Source: Cytobacillus firmus (GTDB taxonomy: Bacteria > Bacillota > Bacilli > Bacillales > Cytobacillaceae). Taken from it: a stretch of 64,000 nucleotides of DNA. Position 1 is the stretch's first letter. Each line of letters starts with the position of its first letter. The notes beneath the pieces are model-generated. The model saw nothing but the letters and a program-made list of their open reading frames with translations, had not been told where the DNA came from and ran no database searches. A program made the position numbers and the translations under genes. The stretch lies in contig NZ_CP098323.1 in the NCBI RefSeq assembly GCF_023657595.1, positions 1,698,001-1,762,000 on the forward strand, written 5' to 3'. Positions 1 to 13,734 of this stretch are shown piece after piece.

Positions 1-116
1 ATCCTGAAGCTTCACCGGGACCCGAGGATGCAAACGGATTATTTGAACAATTCTTGCAAATGATTGAATCACATAAAGAGGAAGGTGCTGCAGCATGCCA
101 AAGCGTACAGATATAA
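1..116 (+). CDS. carA: Carbamoyl-phosphate synthase small subunit, 3' end only
   Basis: The window opens inside the last 37 codons of a gene read in the frame of base 3 and ending with TAA at 114-116. Its tail ([15 protein letters not shown]) matches what I remember of the C-terminus of the glutamine-hydrolysing subunit of the pyrimidine-pathway carbamoyl-phosphate synthase, and it sits directly before carB as expected. The amidotransferase active site lies outside the window. The stop lies 22 bases inside carB, so the two subunits are probably translationally coupled. Confidence 0.85.
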   Translation, partial: PEASPGPEDANGLFEQFLQMIESHKEEGAAACQSVQI

Positions 117-3100
117 AAAGTATTTTAGTAATCGGATCAGGACCAATTGTCATCGGGCAGGCAGCAGAGTTTGATTATGCCGGAACACAGGCCTGCATTG
201 CTTTGAAAGAGGAAGGCTACCGCGTAATTCTTGTAAACTCAAATCCTGCCACTATTATGACAGATACCGAGATTGCTGACGCGGTATATATAGAGCCGCT
301 TACGCTGGAATTCGTCAGCCGCATTATCCGGAAAGAACGTCCTGATGCGCTCGTTCCAACTCTTGGGGGACAGACGGGATTAAACCTGGCAGTAGAGCTT
401 GCTGAATCAGGTGTTTTGGAAGAATGCGGGGTTGAAATCCTCGGTACAAAATTATCTGCTATCCAAAAGGCGGAAGACCGGGACCTTTTTAGAAACTTGA
501 TGAATGAACTTGGCGAACCAGTGCCTGAAAGTGAAATTATTCATAACCTGGATGAGGCATATGAGTTTGTAAACAGGATTGGCTATCCGGTCATTGTGCG
601 CCCTGCTTTCACATTGGGGGGAACAGGCGGGGGCATCTGCCACGATGAAGAAGATCTGATTGAAATTGTGACTAGCGGCTTAAAGAACAGCCCTGTTACA
701 CAGTGTTTGCTTGAAAAGAGCATTGCGGGCTTTAAGGAAATTGAGTATGAAGTGATGCGGGATTCCAATGACAATGCGATTGTTGTCTGCAATATGGAAA
801 ACTTTGACCCGGTAGGGGTTCATACGGGAGATTCAATCGTTGTAGCGCCAAGCCAAACTTTGAGTGATCGTGAATATCAGCTGCTGAGAAACACTTCATT
901 AAAAATTATCCGCGCCCTCGAGATTGAAGGAGGATGCAATGTGCAGCTGGCGCTTGATCCGGATAGCTTCAATTATTACATTATCGAAGTCAACCCGCGT
1001 GTAAGCCGCTCATCTGCGCTGGCTTCAAAGGCGACAGGTTATCCGATTGCCAAACTGGCAGCCAAGATAGCGGTAGGGCTGACACTTGATGAAATGATGA
1101 ATCCTGTGACAGGAAAAACATATGCCTGCTTTGAACCGGCATTGGATTATATTGTCTCAAAAATTCCGCGCTGGCCGTTTGATAAGTTTGAATCTGCAAA
1201 CCGTTCGCTTGGCACCCAAATGAAGGCTACAGGAGAAGTAATGGCAATAGGACGGACATTTGAAGAATCTCTCCTGAAAGCAGTACGTTCACTTGAAGCA
1301 AACATTTATCATCTTGAGCTGAAGGATGCCGGCCAAATTTCTGATGAATTGATCGAAAAGCGAATCCGTAAAGCTGGAGATGAACGTCTGTTTTATATCG
1401 GTGAAGCCATCAGAAGGGGAGTCACTATCGAGACGATCCATGAATGGAGCAAAATTGATTTATTCTTCCTTTATAAGATTAAGAAAATCATAGATTTTGA
1501 GAATGTACTAACTGAAAATCCTTTTGACCCTGAAACAGGGAAAGCTGCAAAGGAAATGGGCTTTGCCGATCTGGTAATTGCCAGGCTGTGGGATTCAAAT
1601 GAGTTGGAAGTATACAGCTGGAGAAAAGAACATGCGATTAAACCGGTTTATAAAATGGTTGATACATGTGCAGCGGAATTTGAATCGGAAACTCCGTATT
1701 TCTATGGAACTTATGAAGATGAGAACGAATCGGAAGTATCCGGCCGCAAAAGTGTTGTGGTTCTGGGCTCAGGACCAATCCGGATCGGGCAGGGAGTGGA
1801 GTTTGATTATTCAACTGTTCACGCGGTATGGGCCATTAAGGAAGCAGGATATGAAGCAATCATCATTAATAATAATCCTGAAACAGTCTCTACTGACTTT
1901 AGCATCTCCGATAAGCTCTATTTTGAGCCGCTAACGATTGAAGATGTCATGCACATTATCGATCTTGAGAAACCGGAAGGGGTAGTTGTGCAATTTGGCG
2001 GACAAACGGCTATTAATCTTGCAGCAGATCTGGTTGAAAGAGGCGTGAAAATTCTGGGAACTTCGCTTGAAAGCTTAGACCGGGCAGAAGACCGGGATAA
2101 ATTTGAGCAAGCTCTTGCTGAGCTTGGCATCCCGATGCCTAAAGGAAAGACTGCCCTGTCAGTGGAGCAGGCAGTAGCAATTGCCGGTGAAATCGGATAT
2201 CCAGTAGTCGTCCGACCATCATATGTACTTGGCGGAAGAGCCATGGAGATCGTTTATAAAGAAGATGAGCTACTATATTATATGGAAAATGCTGTAAAAG
2301 TAAACCCGGAGCATCCAGTATTAATTGACCGATATTTGACTGGGAAGGAAATTGAAGTGGACGCTATCTCGGATGGTGAAAATGTGCTTATTCCAGGCAT
2401 CATGGAGCATATAGAAAGAGCTGGAGTACACTCAGGAGATTCCATTGCAGTCTATCCTCCGCAAAATATATCAGAAGCAATCAAAAACAAGCTTGTTGAG
2501 TACACGGAGAAGATGGCCAAAGGCCTTGGCATTATAGGTCTGCTAAATATCCAGTATGTAGTGGCTAAAGGGGAAGTATATGTCCTGGAAGTCAACCCGC
2601 GTTCAAGCCGGACAGTTCCGTTCTTGAGCAAGATTACAAATGTGCCAATGGCTAAAATCGCCACAAAGGTTATCATGGGCCAAACTCTTGCTCAGCAGGG
2701 CTTTGGATCCGGCCTTGTTCCGGAGAGAAAAGGCGTGTTCGTAAAAGTGCCGGTGTTCTCTTTCGCGAAATTAAGAAGAGTAGACATCACTTTAGGGCCT
2801 GAAATGAAGTCAACAGGTGAAGTTATGGGGAAAGATTCCACACTTGAAAAAGCCCTTTATAAAGGCCTTGTTGCTTCCGGCATGAAAATCCAGCCGTTTG
2901 GAACTGTACTAATGACTGTCGCCGACAAGGATAAGGAAGAAGCTCTGCAGCTGGCAAAAAGATTTGTATCCATCGGCTACAGACTAATGGCGACAAGCGG
3001 AACGGCTTTATTCCTGAAAACTGAAGGCATCCCTGTAAAAGTAACTGGGAAAATCGGCTCAGAAGGGCCTAACCTTCTGGATGTCATAAAAAATGGCGAA

Positions 3101-3303
3101 GCGCAATTTGTTATTAACACTTTAACAAAAGGAAAACAGCCTGCCAGAGATGGCTTCCGCATCCGCCGTGAATCAGTGGAAAATGGCGTGCCATGCCTAA
3201 CTTCACTTGATACGGCAGAAGCAATCCTTCAAGTAATCGAATCAATGAATTTTTCAGCAGACGCGATGGATAAGCCAGAAGAAGTCCGGGAGGCGGTTTT
3301 ATC

Positions 3304-3307
<4 letters not shown>
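95..3307 (+). CDS. carB: Carbamoyl-phosphate synthase large subunit
   Basis: This 1070-residue cytoplasmic enzyme makes carbamoyl phosphate from bicarbonate, two ATP and ammonia tunnelled from CarA. The length is typical (about 1070). The family's internal duplication is plain: [15 protein letters not shown] near residue 15 recurs as [15 protein letters not shown] near residue 558, each opening an ATP-grasp half, and each half carries a (E/D)VNPR motif (residues ~302 and ~832). The C-terminal ~130 residues form the MGS-like allosteric domain. The start at 95 lies in the carA tail; GGAAGGTG at 80-87 is the ribosome binding site. It is the second gene seen of the pyr operon. In relatives this operon is controlled by PyrR attenuation upstream, outside this window. 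Confidence 0.98.
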
Positions 3308-5701
<2,394 letters not shown>

Positions 5702-5712
<11 letters not shown>

Positions 5713-6337
5713 AATAGCAGAAAAATTACTGGATATAAAGGCTGTAGCACTAAACCCAAACGATCCGTTTACATGGTCCTCAGGACTTCGTTCCCCCATT
5801 TATTGCGATAACCGTTTGACACTGTCTTTTCCTGAAGTCAGAAAAGAAATTGCTGCCGGCCTTCAGGCTATCATTTTAGATAAATTTCCTGAAGCAGAAC
5901 TAATTGCAGGGACAGCCACAGCGGGCATTCCGCATGCAGCCTGGGTCAGTGACAATATGGAACTGCCAATGTGCTATGTCCGCTCCAAGGCCAAGGGCCA
6001 TGGAAAAGGAAAGCAAATTGAAGGCAAAGCTGATAAAGGCCAGAAGGTTGTTGTTGTTGAAGATTTGATCTCAACAGGTGGAAGTGCCATTACTGCTGTC
6101 AAGGCTTTAAGAGAAGCAGGCTGTGAAGTGCTGGGTGTGGCGGCGATCTTCACATACCAGCTTCAAAAAGGAAAAGAAATGCTGGCCGAAGAACACATCG
6201 AAGCATATACTCTGACTGATATTGAAGCTCTGACAGAAGTAGCTGTTGAAAAGGGCTATATCCAGGAAGAAGATATGAATAAGCTGATTGAATGGCGAAA
6301 AGACCCAGCTGAGTGGGGAAAAGCAATTCAGTTTTAG
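5702..6337 (+). CDS. pyrE: Orotate phosphoribosyltransferase
   Basis: PyrE (211 residues) joins orotate and PRPP to give OMP, the substrate of the adjacent PyrF. The PRPP-binding signature [13 protein letters not shown] lies at about residues 116-128, and the flexible-loop Lys-rich segment [12 protein letters not shown] precedes it. Length is close to the family norm (210-216). The ATG at 5702 lies inside the end of pyrF and is preceded by GGGAGGGTG. It is the last gene of the pyr operon: a bidirectional hairpin terminator follows and the next gene is on the other strand. Confidence 0.97.
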
Positions 6338-6340
6338 TCA

Positions 6341-6375
6341 ATGAAAAAAGCAAGCATTGGAGCTTGCTTTTTCAT
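6341..6375. terminator. Bidirectional terminator between pyrE and rqcH
   Basis: A stem pairs ATGAAAAAAGCAAGC (6341-6355) with GCTTGCTTTTTCAT (6362-6375) with one bulged A and a six-base loop. The A-rich and T-rich flanks make it work as a U-tract terminator in either direction, which suits its place between two converging genes. Confidence 0.85.
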
Positions 6376-6379
6376 TTCT

Positions 6380-8095
6380 TTACAGATTTTGTTTTAAGGA
6401 CAGAACCGTTTCTTCATCAGGTGTAACGTAAACTGTCTGCTGATTGTCATATATGACAAATCCGGGTTTGGCACCGCTTGGTTTTTTCACATGCCTGACT
6501 TGGGTGAAGTCAACAGGTACGGAACTTGAATTGCGTGCTTTGCTGAAGTAAGCAGCGAGTGATGCAGCTTCAAGAATGGTGTTTTCTGCTGGTTCCTTGC
6601 TTCGGATTACTACATGTGAACCGGGAATATCCTTTGTATGCAGCCAGATTTCATCCCTTGCAGCTAATTTGTTCGTTAAATAATCATTTTGCTTATTGTT
6701 TTTCCCGACTAGTATTTCCGTTCCGTCCGTGGCAGCATAGCGGTCAAGAACAGGCTTAAGATTCTGCTGTTTCTTGTTTCCCCGTTTCTGCCTTTCGCGA
6801 ATATAACCGCCTTCAGTAAGCTCTTCTCTTATTTCGGCAATGTCTCTTGTAGATGCAGTTTCTACTTGCTGAAGAAGAGACTCGAAGTATGCTGCTTCCT
6901 CTTCTGCTTTCTTGATTTGCTCTTTTACTGCAATTACGGCATTTTTTGCTTTTTGATATCTTGTAAAATATTTTTGTGCATTCTCGGAAGGAGTCTTCTG
7001 AGGATCCAATGGAATGATAACTGAAGCGCCATTTTCATCGTAATAATTGATGACTTCGGTTTCCTTCATTCCCTTCTGAATAGCATAAATATTGGCCGTG
7101 ATCAATTCCCCATATAATTGATGTTTATCGGCATTTTCTGCTTCATGAAGGGTTCTTTTCAACTTCTCAATTTTCTTCTCATTCTTTTCTTTCTCATTTA
7201 TTATAAACCGTTCAAGATCATTGGATTGCTGTTTGACACGGTCTCTTTCGGCTTTGCCGAAATAAAAGCGGTCCAGCATTTCACTCAGGGAATTAAACTC
7301 CCTGCATTCCCCTTTTATATGCTGGAGGGGCAATAAATAAAAGCTTTCTTTATGTTCCCCTTCTGTAATGGCAGGCCTTATTGTATGGTCTTTCAGCAAG
7401 TCAATAAAATGCTGGAAACTTTTAGGGACAGTTGTCCTGTTAACAAGACCTGCATGGTGCATCACTTCTTTGGCAAAAAGCGGTGAGATTCCGGCGAATC
7501 CCGCCACAAGCTGTTTATCAACTTTCCCGCTGTTAAAATCAATCTTGCGCAGTATAGCTTCTTCATCCGCCTCGAAGGGATTCAGTTTATCCTGAGATGG
7601 AGGGAGTATGTACTCCTGTCCGGGCAAAATTGCACGATGGCTATTAACGGCATAAGAAACGTGCTTGATGCTGTCGAGAATGATATTTCGGGATTTATCT
7701 ACCAGCGTAATATTGCTGTGCCTGCCCATAATCTCAACAATCAGCTGTTTATAGGATGTATCGCCAATCTCATTCCTGCCTTTCACCTCAAACACGATTA
7801 TACGGTCAAGCCCGATTTGATGGACATCTTCAAGTATGTAGCCTTCCAGGTGCTTTCTTAAAAGCATGCAGAACATCGGCGGCTCTGAAGGGTTTTCGTG
7901 TGTTTCATTCGTCAGCTGGACTCTCGCATAGCTTGGATGGGCTGACAGCAAAAGCCTGTGATTCTTTCCATTTGCCCGCACAACTAAAATGATTTCATTT
8001 TTATATGGCTGCTGAATCTTATTGATTCTGCCGCCCTTTAAAGTATCTATGAGCTCTTTCGTCATAGCTCTTGTGAACAAACCATCAAATGACAT
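6380..8095 (-). CDS. rqcH: Rqc2 homologue RqcH (NFACT / fibronectin-binding-like protein)
   Basis: RqcH binds the obstructed 50S subunit and recruits tRNA-Ala to add alanine tails that mark stalled chains for degradation. The 571-residue protein has the NFACT layout: NFACT-N ([15 protein letters not shown]) at 1-190, a helix-hairpin-helix region, a long charged coiled coil at about 270-430, and NFACT-R with [17 protein letters not shown] near residue 480. The Asp97-Arg98 pair reported as essential for tailing in B. subtilis is conserved at the same positions. The start at 8095 follows AGAGGATG. Older annotations call it fibronectin-binding protein A. It is monocistronic here and convergent with the pyr operon. 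Confidence 0.95.
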   Translation of the reverse strand: MSFDGLFTRAMTKELIDTLKGGRINKIQQPYKNEIILVVRANGKNHRLLLSAHPSYARVQLTNETHENPSEPPMFCMLLRKHLEGYILEDVHQIGLDRIIVFEVKGRNEIGDTSYKQLIVEIMGRHSNITLVDKSRNIILDSIKHVSYAVNSHRAILPGQEYILPPSQDKLNPFEADEEAILRKIDFNSGKVDKQLVAGFAGISPLFAKEVMHHAGLVNRTTVPKSFQHFIDLLKDHTIRPAITEGEHKESFYLLPLQHIKGECREFNSLSEMLDRFYFGKAERDRVKQQSNDLERFIINEKEKNEKKIEKLKRTLHEAENADKHQLYGELITANIYAIQKGMKETEVINYYDENGASVIIPLDPQKTPSENAQKYFTRYQKAKNAVIAVKEQIKKAEEEAAYFESLLQQVETASTRDIAEIREELTEGGYIRERQKRGNKKQQNLKPVLDRYAATDGTEILVGKNNKQNDYLTNKLAARDEIWLHTKDIPGSHVVIRSKEPAENTILEAASLAAYFSKARNSSSVPVDFTQVRHVKKPSGAKPGFVIYDNQQTVYVTPDEETVLSLKQNL

Positions 8096-8218
8096 ATCGG
8101 AACATCCTCTTCTATTAAAAATAACATTAGATATACATTATTCTTTCATTTATTAAATAAAAATCAAGTTTTACTGCTTGGTCTTTCTATTTTCAGGCGT
8201 CTTCCGCTTTTCTAATGC

Positions 8219-8418
8219 TGTCTAGCTCCAGGCGCCATCGGCTCGAGGTCAAAAGCTTGTCGCCGATAAGCGGGCGCCTTCCGCTTTTCTAATATTGTCT
8301 AGCTCCAGCGCCTACCCCCTCGAGGTCACAAGCCTGACCTCCCAAAAAGGCAAAGGACGCCTTTCCGGTAGCCCCGTCTTGTGCTTGTCGGGGGTGGGCA
8401 AGGCGCTTCCGCTTTTCT
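8219..8418. repeat. Dispersed repeat family A, tandem short and full copies
   Basis: Two head-to-tail units begin TGTCTAGCTCCAG and end CTTCCGCTTTTCT: a short one (8219-8292) and a full one (8296-8418). A still shorter tail of the same kind (GGCGTCTTCCGCTTTTCTA) precedes them at 8196-8214. The full unit has near-identical length (123 bases) and sequence to 56487-56609 and a diverged inverted relative at 59813-59993. Its ends pair (AGCGCC with GGCGCT, ACCCCC with GGGGGT, CACAAGC with GCTTGTG), so it can fold into a long hairpin. It lies between two diverging genes (rqcH and the ATPase). The rest of the 8096-8638 gap shows no clear gene. Confidence 0.85.
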
Positions 8419-8638
8419 TTTTAATAATAGCATTTTTTTGGACAGGGCTGAATATGCTTTCTTTAGAGTGAGATTGGACAACTCTGCCTTGTTTTAGCAG
8501 AAGAGGATAGTCTGCCATCTGGTGGATTCCCTTAAAGTCTGGCTGTGAGTGCTTACGGGATTTTTCTCGATGATATTATCCTGCACCCAGGCACTCATGG
8601 CTTTTCTCAAACCACAAAGGAGGAAGTGTGATGTCCGG

Positions 8639-11317
8639 ATGAAGTTCCATGAAATGAATGAAAGGGAGGTTGAGCAGGCCTTAAATACCGACATTAAGGC
8701 AGGCTTAACAGAGGACGATGTAAAAAAACGCCACAAACAATATGGCTTTAATGAATTGAAAGAGGGAGAAAAGCAGTCTGCTTTACTCTTATTTTTTAGT
8801 CAATTTAAAGATTTCATGGTTCTTGTTTTATTAGCTGCCACCTTGATTTCGGGGCTGCTTGGTGAATATATTGATGCGATTGCCATTATTGCAATTGTAA
8901 TCATAAATGGGTTTCTGGGCTTTTTTCAGGAAAGGAAAGCGGAAAAGTCGCTAAGTGCACTAAAAGAGTTATCCGCTCCCCAAGTAATTGCTCTCCGGGA
9001 GGGAGAGTGGAAGAAAATCCCTTCCAAAGAAGTGGCCGTCGGGGATCTGCTTAAATTTTCTACGGGCGACAGAGTGGGTGCCGATGTAAGAATAGTAGAA
9101 TCCAATAGCCTTGAGGTTGAGGAGTCTGCTTTAACGGGAGAGTCGCTGCCAGTTCAAAAGAGGACCGGATCCCTGAAAACACCTAACCTCGCTATTGGCG
9201 ATATGGAAAATATGGCTTTTATGGGTACAATGGTGACCCGCGGCAATGGATTGGGTGTAGTTGTCGGTACAGGGATGAATACCGCCATGGGACAAATTGC
9301 TGATCTTCTGCAAAATGCCGAAACCATGACAACACCGCTTCAGCGGAGATTGGAACAGCTCGGCAAAATCCTCATTACGGCAGCGATTTTCCTTACAGTT
9401 CTCGTTGTTGCGGCAGGTGTGATGCAGGGACAGGAATTATATACAATGTTCCTTGCTGGTGTCTCATTGGCTGTTGCGGCAATTCCCGAAGGGCTGCCTG
9501 CCATTGTCACGGTGGCGCTCTCGCTTGGTGTTCAAAGAATGATCAGGAAAAAGGCAATAGTACGGAAGCTTCCTGCAGTTGAAACACTTGGCTGTGCGTC
9601 TGTTATTTGTTCAGACAAAACCGGAACCATGACCCAAAACAAAATGACCGTTACCCATCTCTGGAGCGGAGGGAAAGAATGGAGAGTAGATGGAGTCGGG
9701 TATGAACCGCAAGGGCAGTTTTATCGAAATGAGAGCCAAATTGAGCCGAAAAGTGATAAAGCGCTCCAGCAGATGCTGATGTTTGGCATGCTATGCAACC
9801 ATGCGGAAATACAGCAGAAAAACAATGAGTTTGTGATTGACGGGGACCCAACTGAAGGTGCTCTCCTTGTAGCAGCCATGAAAGCTGGTTATAACAGGAG
9901 CAGTCTGCTGAATCAATTTCAGATTATTAATGAATTTCCGTTTGACTCTGCCAGAAAAATGATGAGTGTTGTGGTAAAGGATCATAATGGAAGACAATTT
10001 ATTGTTACCAAAGGTGCTCCCGATGTCTTAGTCGGGAAAAGCGAATCGGTTCTTTGGGAGGGAAGGCGGCAGATTCTTTCGAGGGAGCTTTCAGGTGAAA
10101 TTCAGGCAGCCATAGAAGATCTGGCTTCACAAGCATTGAGAACGATCGCGATTGGCTATAAAGAAATCCCATCTAAAAATGTCATTCTTGATGAAAAAGA
10201 GGCGGAGAAGGGATTAACTTTTATCGGGCTGCAGGGGATGATTGATCCGCCAAGGCCGGAGGTTAAAGAAGCAGTCAAGGAGTGCAGGGAAGCAGGAATC
10301 AAAACGATCATGATCACAGGAGATCATGTGATTACAGCACAGGCCATTGCCAAACAGTTAGGCATTTTAACAGAAGGTTCCAAAGTACTTCAGGGCAAAG
10401 ACCTGGCAGAGATGTCTGTAGAAGACCTGGAAGAAGTGGTTGAGGATGTCACAGTATTTGCCAGAGTATCACCTGAGCATAAATTGAAAATTGTCAAGGC
10501 TCTCCAGAATAGAGGTCATATCGTTGCCATGACAGGTGATGGAGTCAATGATGCTCCTGCCATTAAAGCAGCAGATATTGGCATTTCAATGGGCATTACA
10601 GGCACAGATGTTGCTAAAGAGGCATCTGCACTTGTATTGCTTGATGATAATTTTGCTACCATAAAAGCCGCGATAAAAGAAGGAAGAAATATATACGAAA
10701 ATATCCGCAAGTTCATCAGGTATTTGCTAGCATCAAATGTTGGCGAGATTCTGGTTATGCTGTTTGCTATGCTTCTAGCCCTTCCACTGCCATTAGTGCC
10801 AATTCAGATTCTCTGGGTGAACCTCGTAACGGATGGACTTCCGGCAATGGCTCTGGGCCTTGATCAGCCTGAGGAGAATGTGATGAAGCGGAAACCAAGG
10901 AGCCCTAAGGAAGGTGTCTTTTCAAGAGGGCTTGGCTGGAAAGTGGTTTCAAGGGGATTTTTAATTGGCCTTGTGACATTACTGGCGTTTATTTTTGCCT
11001 ACCGGGCAAATCCGGATCATCTTGCATACGCACAGACAGTAGCGTTTGCCACATTGGTAATGGCTCAGCTGATCCATGTATTTGATTGCCGAAGTGAAAA
11101 ATCCGTGTTTTCAAGAAATCCATTTGGCAATAAATATTTAGTCTGGGCAGTCATCTCTTCCCTGGTTTTAGTGCTGATTGTCATATACTATCCGCCGCTT
11201 CAGCCAATTTTCCACACTGTCCCTATTGAATTGCGCGACTGGTTTATGATCACAGGACTCTCAGCCATTCCAACATTTTTACTGGCAGGCACATTTTTGG
11301 CAAGAAAAACAAAATAA
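8639..11317 (+). CDS. Calcium-translocating P-type ATPase (YloB/SERCA-like)
   Basis: This 892-residue membrane ATPase exports Ca2+ and is closely similar, from memory, to B. subtilis YloB, which is linked to calcium handling in spore formation. It has the cation ATPase N-terminal domain, an actuator motif (SALTGESLP), the phosphorylation site CSDKTGTMTQN with Asp near residue 326, the TGDGVNDAPA hinge, the calcium-site helix AAIPEGLPA, and C-terminal helices with ILWVNLVTDG. Homologues begin MKFHE, which puts the start at 8639; an open frame runs 30 codons further upstream without a good site. The best Shine-Dalgarno (AGGAGG 8618-8623) is 15 bases from 8639 but 7 from an ATG at 8631 that opens a three-codon ORF ending in ATGA with the real start. 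Confidence 0.95.
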   Translation: MKFHEMNEREVEQALNTDIKAGLTEDDVKKRHKQYGFNELKEGEKQSALLLFFSQFKDFMVLVLLAATLISGLLGEYIDAIAIIAIVIINGFLGFFQERKAEKSLSALKELSAPQVIALREGEWKKIPSKEVAVGDLLKFSTGDRVGADVRIVESNSLEVEESALTGESLPVQKRTGSLKTPNLAIGDMENMAFMGTMVTRGNGLGVVVGTGMNTAMGQIADLLQNAETMTTPLQRRLEQLGKILITAAIFLTVLVVAAGVMQGQELYTMFLAGVSLAVAAIPEGLPAIVTVALSLGVQRMIRKKAIVRKLPAVETLGCASVICSDKTGTMTQNKMTVTHLWSGGKEWRVDGVGYEPQGQFYRNESQIEPKSDKALQQMLMFGMLCNHAEIQQKNNEFVIDGDPTEGALLVAAMKAGYNRSSLLNQFQIINEFPFDSARKMMSVVVKDHNGRQFIVTKGAPDVLVGKSESVLWEGRRQILSRELSGEIQAAIEDLASQALRTIAIGYKEIPSKNVILDEKEAEKGLTFIGLQGMIDPPRPEVKEAVKECREAGIKTIMITGDHVITAQAIAKQLGILTEGSKVLQGKDLAEMSVEDLEEVVEDVTVFARVSPEHKLKIVKALQNRGHIVAMTGDGVNDAPAIKAADIGISMGITGTDVAKEASALVLLDDNFATIKAAIKEGRNIYENIRKFIRYLLASNVGEILVMLFAMLLALPLPLVPIQILWVNLVTDGLPAMALGLDQPEENVMKRKPRSPKEGVFSRGLGWKVVSRGFLIGLVTLLAFIFAYRANPDHLAYAQTVAFATLVMAQLIHVFDCRSEKSVFSRNPFGNKYLVWAVISSLVLVLIVIYYPPLQPIFHTVPIELRDWFMITGLSAIPTFLLAGTFLARKTK

Positions 11318-11335
11318 AATATGTTATAATCCTTT

Positions 11336-11372
11336 AGGTAGTAGAGAAGAACTCTATTACCTTTCTTTTTTG
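11336..11372 (+). terminator. Intrinsic terminator after the calcium ATPase
   Basis: AGGTAGTAGAG (11336-11346) pairs with CTCTATTACCT (11352-11362) with one mismatch or wobble across a five-base loop, followed by TTCTTTTTT. It separates the ATPase from the yicC-remA-gmk group. Confidence 0.75.
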
Positions 11373-11494
11373 CGCAAACATATAAATCTCCATCACTACT
11401 TGATTTTTATACATAAAATGCACAGGCACCATGCCGCTAACTGAAAGTAAGTGCTTTTTATAAGCTGTGCTTTTCCCAAAAGGAAGTGTGAGAA

Positions 11495-12367
11495 ATGGCA
11501 GTAAGCATGACCGGTTATGGCAGAAGCAAAAAAGATTCCGGGCAAGGCTCCATTACGGTTGAAATCAAAACTGTAAATCATCGTTTTTCCGAATTTCAAA
11601 TAAGAATGCCCAGACAGCTGATGCATATTGAAGACAAAATAAAGAAAAAGCTTAATAGGCATATCAAAAGAGGAAGAATCGAGGTTTTTATCACCGTTGA
11701 CGGTGATGTCCTGGCCAGCAGGAAAGTAAATGTTGACTGGGAACTATTAGATGAATATTATCAATACATAACTGCAATTCAAGCAAAGTATCAAATTCAA
11801 ACGGAATTATCCATCGGGGATGTCATTCGTGAAGAATTAATTGGCATTGAAGAGAAAGAGTCCGGCAATGAGGAAATGAGCCAGCTGGTACTTTCTGCTG
11901 CTGAAGAGGCATGCCTGCAGTTAATGCAAATGAGGAAAGCAGAGGGCGATGAGCTGGAAAGAGATCTTCGCAGCCATCTTAGTCTTTTAAGCAATAGTGT
12001 CAGCAAACTGAGAGAGTATGCGCCAAAGGTCGCTCAGCTTTACCAGGAAAGATTGCATAAGCGTATGAAGGAATTTCTTGATGGCCAGGTGGATGAACCG
12101 AGAATTTTGACAGAGGTAGCAGTTTTCGCTGATAAAGCGGATATCAGTGAAGAACTGATAAGGCTGCAAAGCCACATAAGCCAGTTTGAGCATACACTTC
12201 AGCTTACAGATCCGGCAGGCAGAAAGCTCGACTTTATTCTGCAGGAAATGAACCGGGAGGCCAATACGATCGGCTCCAAGGCAAATAGTGCAGATATAGC
12301 TGCCGAAGTCGTAGAAATAAAGAGTTTATTGGAAAAAATGAAGGAACAGGTTCAAAATATTGAATAG
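11495..12367 (+). CDS. YicC/YloC family endoribonuclease
   Basis: The 290-residue protein matches the YicC family (N-terminal YicC domain and C-terminal DUF1732). The start MAVSMTGYGRSKK is the family's conserved opening, and the C-terminus DFILQEMNREANTIGSKAN with EIKSLLEKMKEQVQNIE is the usual signature. Members have been reported as RNases, YicC in E. coli acting in small RNA turnover. The B. subtilis counterpart yloC occupies the same place, ahead of remA and gmk. AAAGGAAGTG precedes the ATG at 11495. I see no unusual features. Confidence 0.9.
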   Translation: MAVSMTGYGRSKKDSGQGSITVEIKTVNHRFSEFQIRMPRQLMHIEDKIKKKLNRHIKRGRIEVFITVDGDVLASRKVNVDWELLDEYYQYITAIQAKYQIQTELSIGDVIREELIGIEEKESGNEEMSQLVLSAAEEACLQLMQMRKAEGDELERDLRSHLSLLSNSVSKLREYAPKVAQLYQERLHKRMKEFLDGQVDEPRILTEVAVFADKADISEELIRLQSHISQFEHTLQLTDPAGRKLDFILQEMNREANTIGSKANSADIAAEVVEIKSLLEKMKEQVQNIE

Positions 12368-12427
12368 CAGTTGTTTAGATTCCGGCTCTGGGGGTCAAAC
12401 TAAATAACTGATGATTGGAGGACCCAA

Positions 12428-12691
12428 ATGTCAATTAAGCTGATCAATATCGGTTTTGGCAATATTGTATCTGCCAACCGGATTATATCAATAGTCAGTC
12501 CCGAATCTGCTCCTATAAAACGGATTATTCAGGACGCGCGGGACCGGGGCTCTTTAATAGATGCTACATATGGCAGGCGCACCCGTGCTGTTATCGTTAT
12601 GGACAGTGACCATGTCATTTTGTCTGCGGTCCAGCCGGAAACCGTCGCACACCGATTAAATGACCGTGATGAAATTATTGAGGAAGGGTAG
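12428..12691 (+). CDS. remA: Extracellular matrix regulator RemA
   Basis: RemA (87 residues) is a small DNA-binding protein that in B. subtilis activates matrix operons (eps, tapA) and osmoprotection genes, and assembles into oligomeric rings. The sequence [14 protein letters not shown] at the start and the [18 protein letters not shown] segment match the family closely. The start follows GATTGGAGGACCC. It lies 60 bases after the yicC-like gene and 10 bases before gmk, probably co-transcribed. Its presence supports a Bacillus-type organism that can make biofilm matrix, though no matrix genes lie in this window. Confidence 0.94.
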   Translation: MSIKLINIGFGNIVSANRIISIVSPESAPIKRIIQDARDRGSLIDATYGRRTRAVIVMDSDHVILSAVQPETVAHRLNDRDEIIEEG

Positions 12692-12701
12692 GATTTTATA
12701 A

Positions 12702-13316
<615 letters not shown>

Positions 13317-13318
13317 AT

Positions 13319-13540
13319 ATGCTTTATCCTTCTATTGATTCTCTAATGACAAAGATTGACTCCAAATATTCACTTGTTTCTGTTGCTGCCAAGCGTGCCC
13401 GCAAGCTTCAGCTAAATGCCAGACCGCAGCTTGAAAAATACAAATCACATAAAAATGTGGGCAAAGCACTTGAGGAAATACATGCAGACCAGCTTCATTA
13501 CCGCCTGGGTGAAAAAACAGCCAATGAATCATACGAGTGA
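13319..13540 (+). CDS. rpoZ: RNA polymerase omega subunit
   Basis: Omega (73 residues) helps RNA polymerase assembly and stability. The start [20 protein letters not shown] and the segment [11 protein letters not shown] fit the omega family closely, and [10 protein letters not shown] is conserved. It begins two bases after the gmk stop, with GGAGGTAG in the last gmk codons as its binding site. It is the last gene of this group: a strong hairpin with a T tract follows at 13549. Confidence 0.95.
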   Translation: MLYPSIDSLMTKIDSKYSLVSVAAKRARKLQLNARPQLEKYKSHKNVGKALEEIHADQLHYRLGEKTANESYE

Positions 13541-13548
13541 AATCGCTG

Positions 13549-13583
13549 AATAACAACCTTTCAAAAGGTTGTTATTTTTGTTT
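13549..13583 (+). terminator. Intrinsic terminator after rpoZ
   Basis: AATAACAACCTT (13549-13560) pairs perfectly with AAGGTTGTTATT (13565-13576) over a TCAA loop and is followed by TTTGTTTT. Confidence 0.93.
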
Positions 13584-13734
13584 TAGGTTTTATTAGATGA
13601 AAATTCACTGCTCTTCTTGCATAATAAAACTATCATAAAAGCTATTTGCCATTAATGGCCAGCTTTATATAAAAATAAATAGCCAGGCCGTTTTTCATAG
13701 AGAAGAATTATTTTGAGATTGGTGGGGTCATATT

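Noticed and set aside
8096..8638. A small gene within the rqcH-ATPase gap
   Set aside because: Short frames at 8312-8518 and 8494-8736 (minus) cross repeat DNA or the ATPase start and show no family-like sequence.
11325..11330. A TATAAT just after the calcium ATPase
   Set aside because: No -35 at a usable distance, and it is followed at once by a terminator hairpin.
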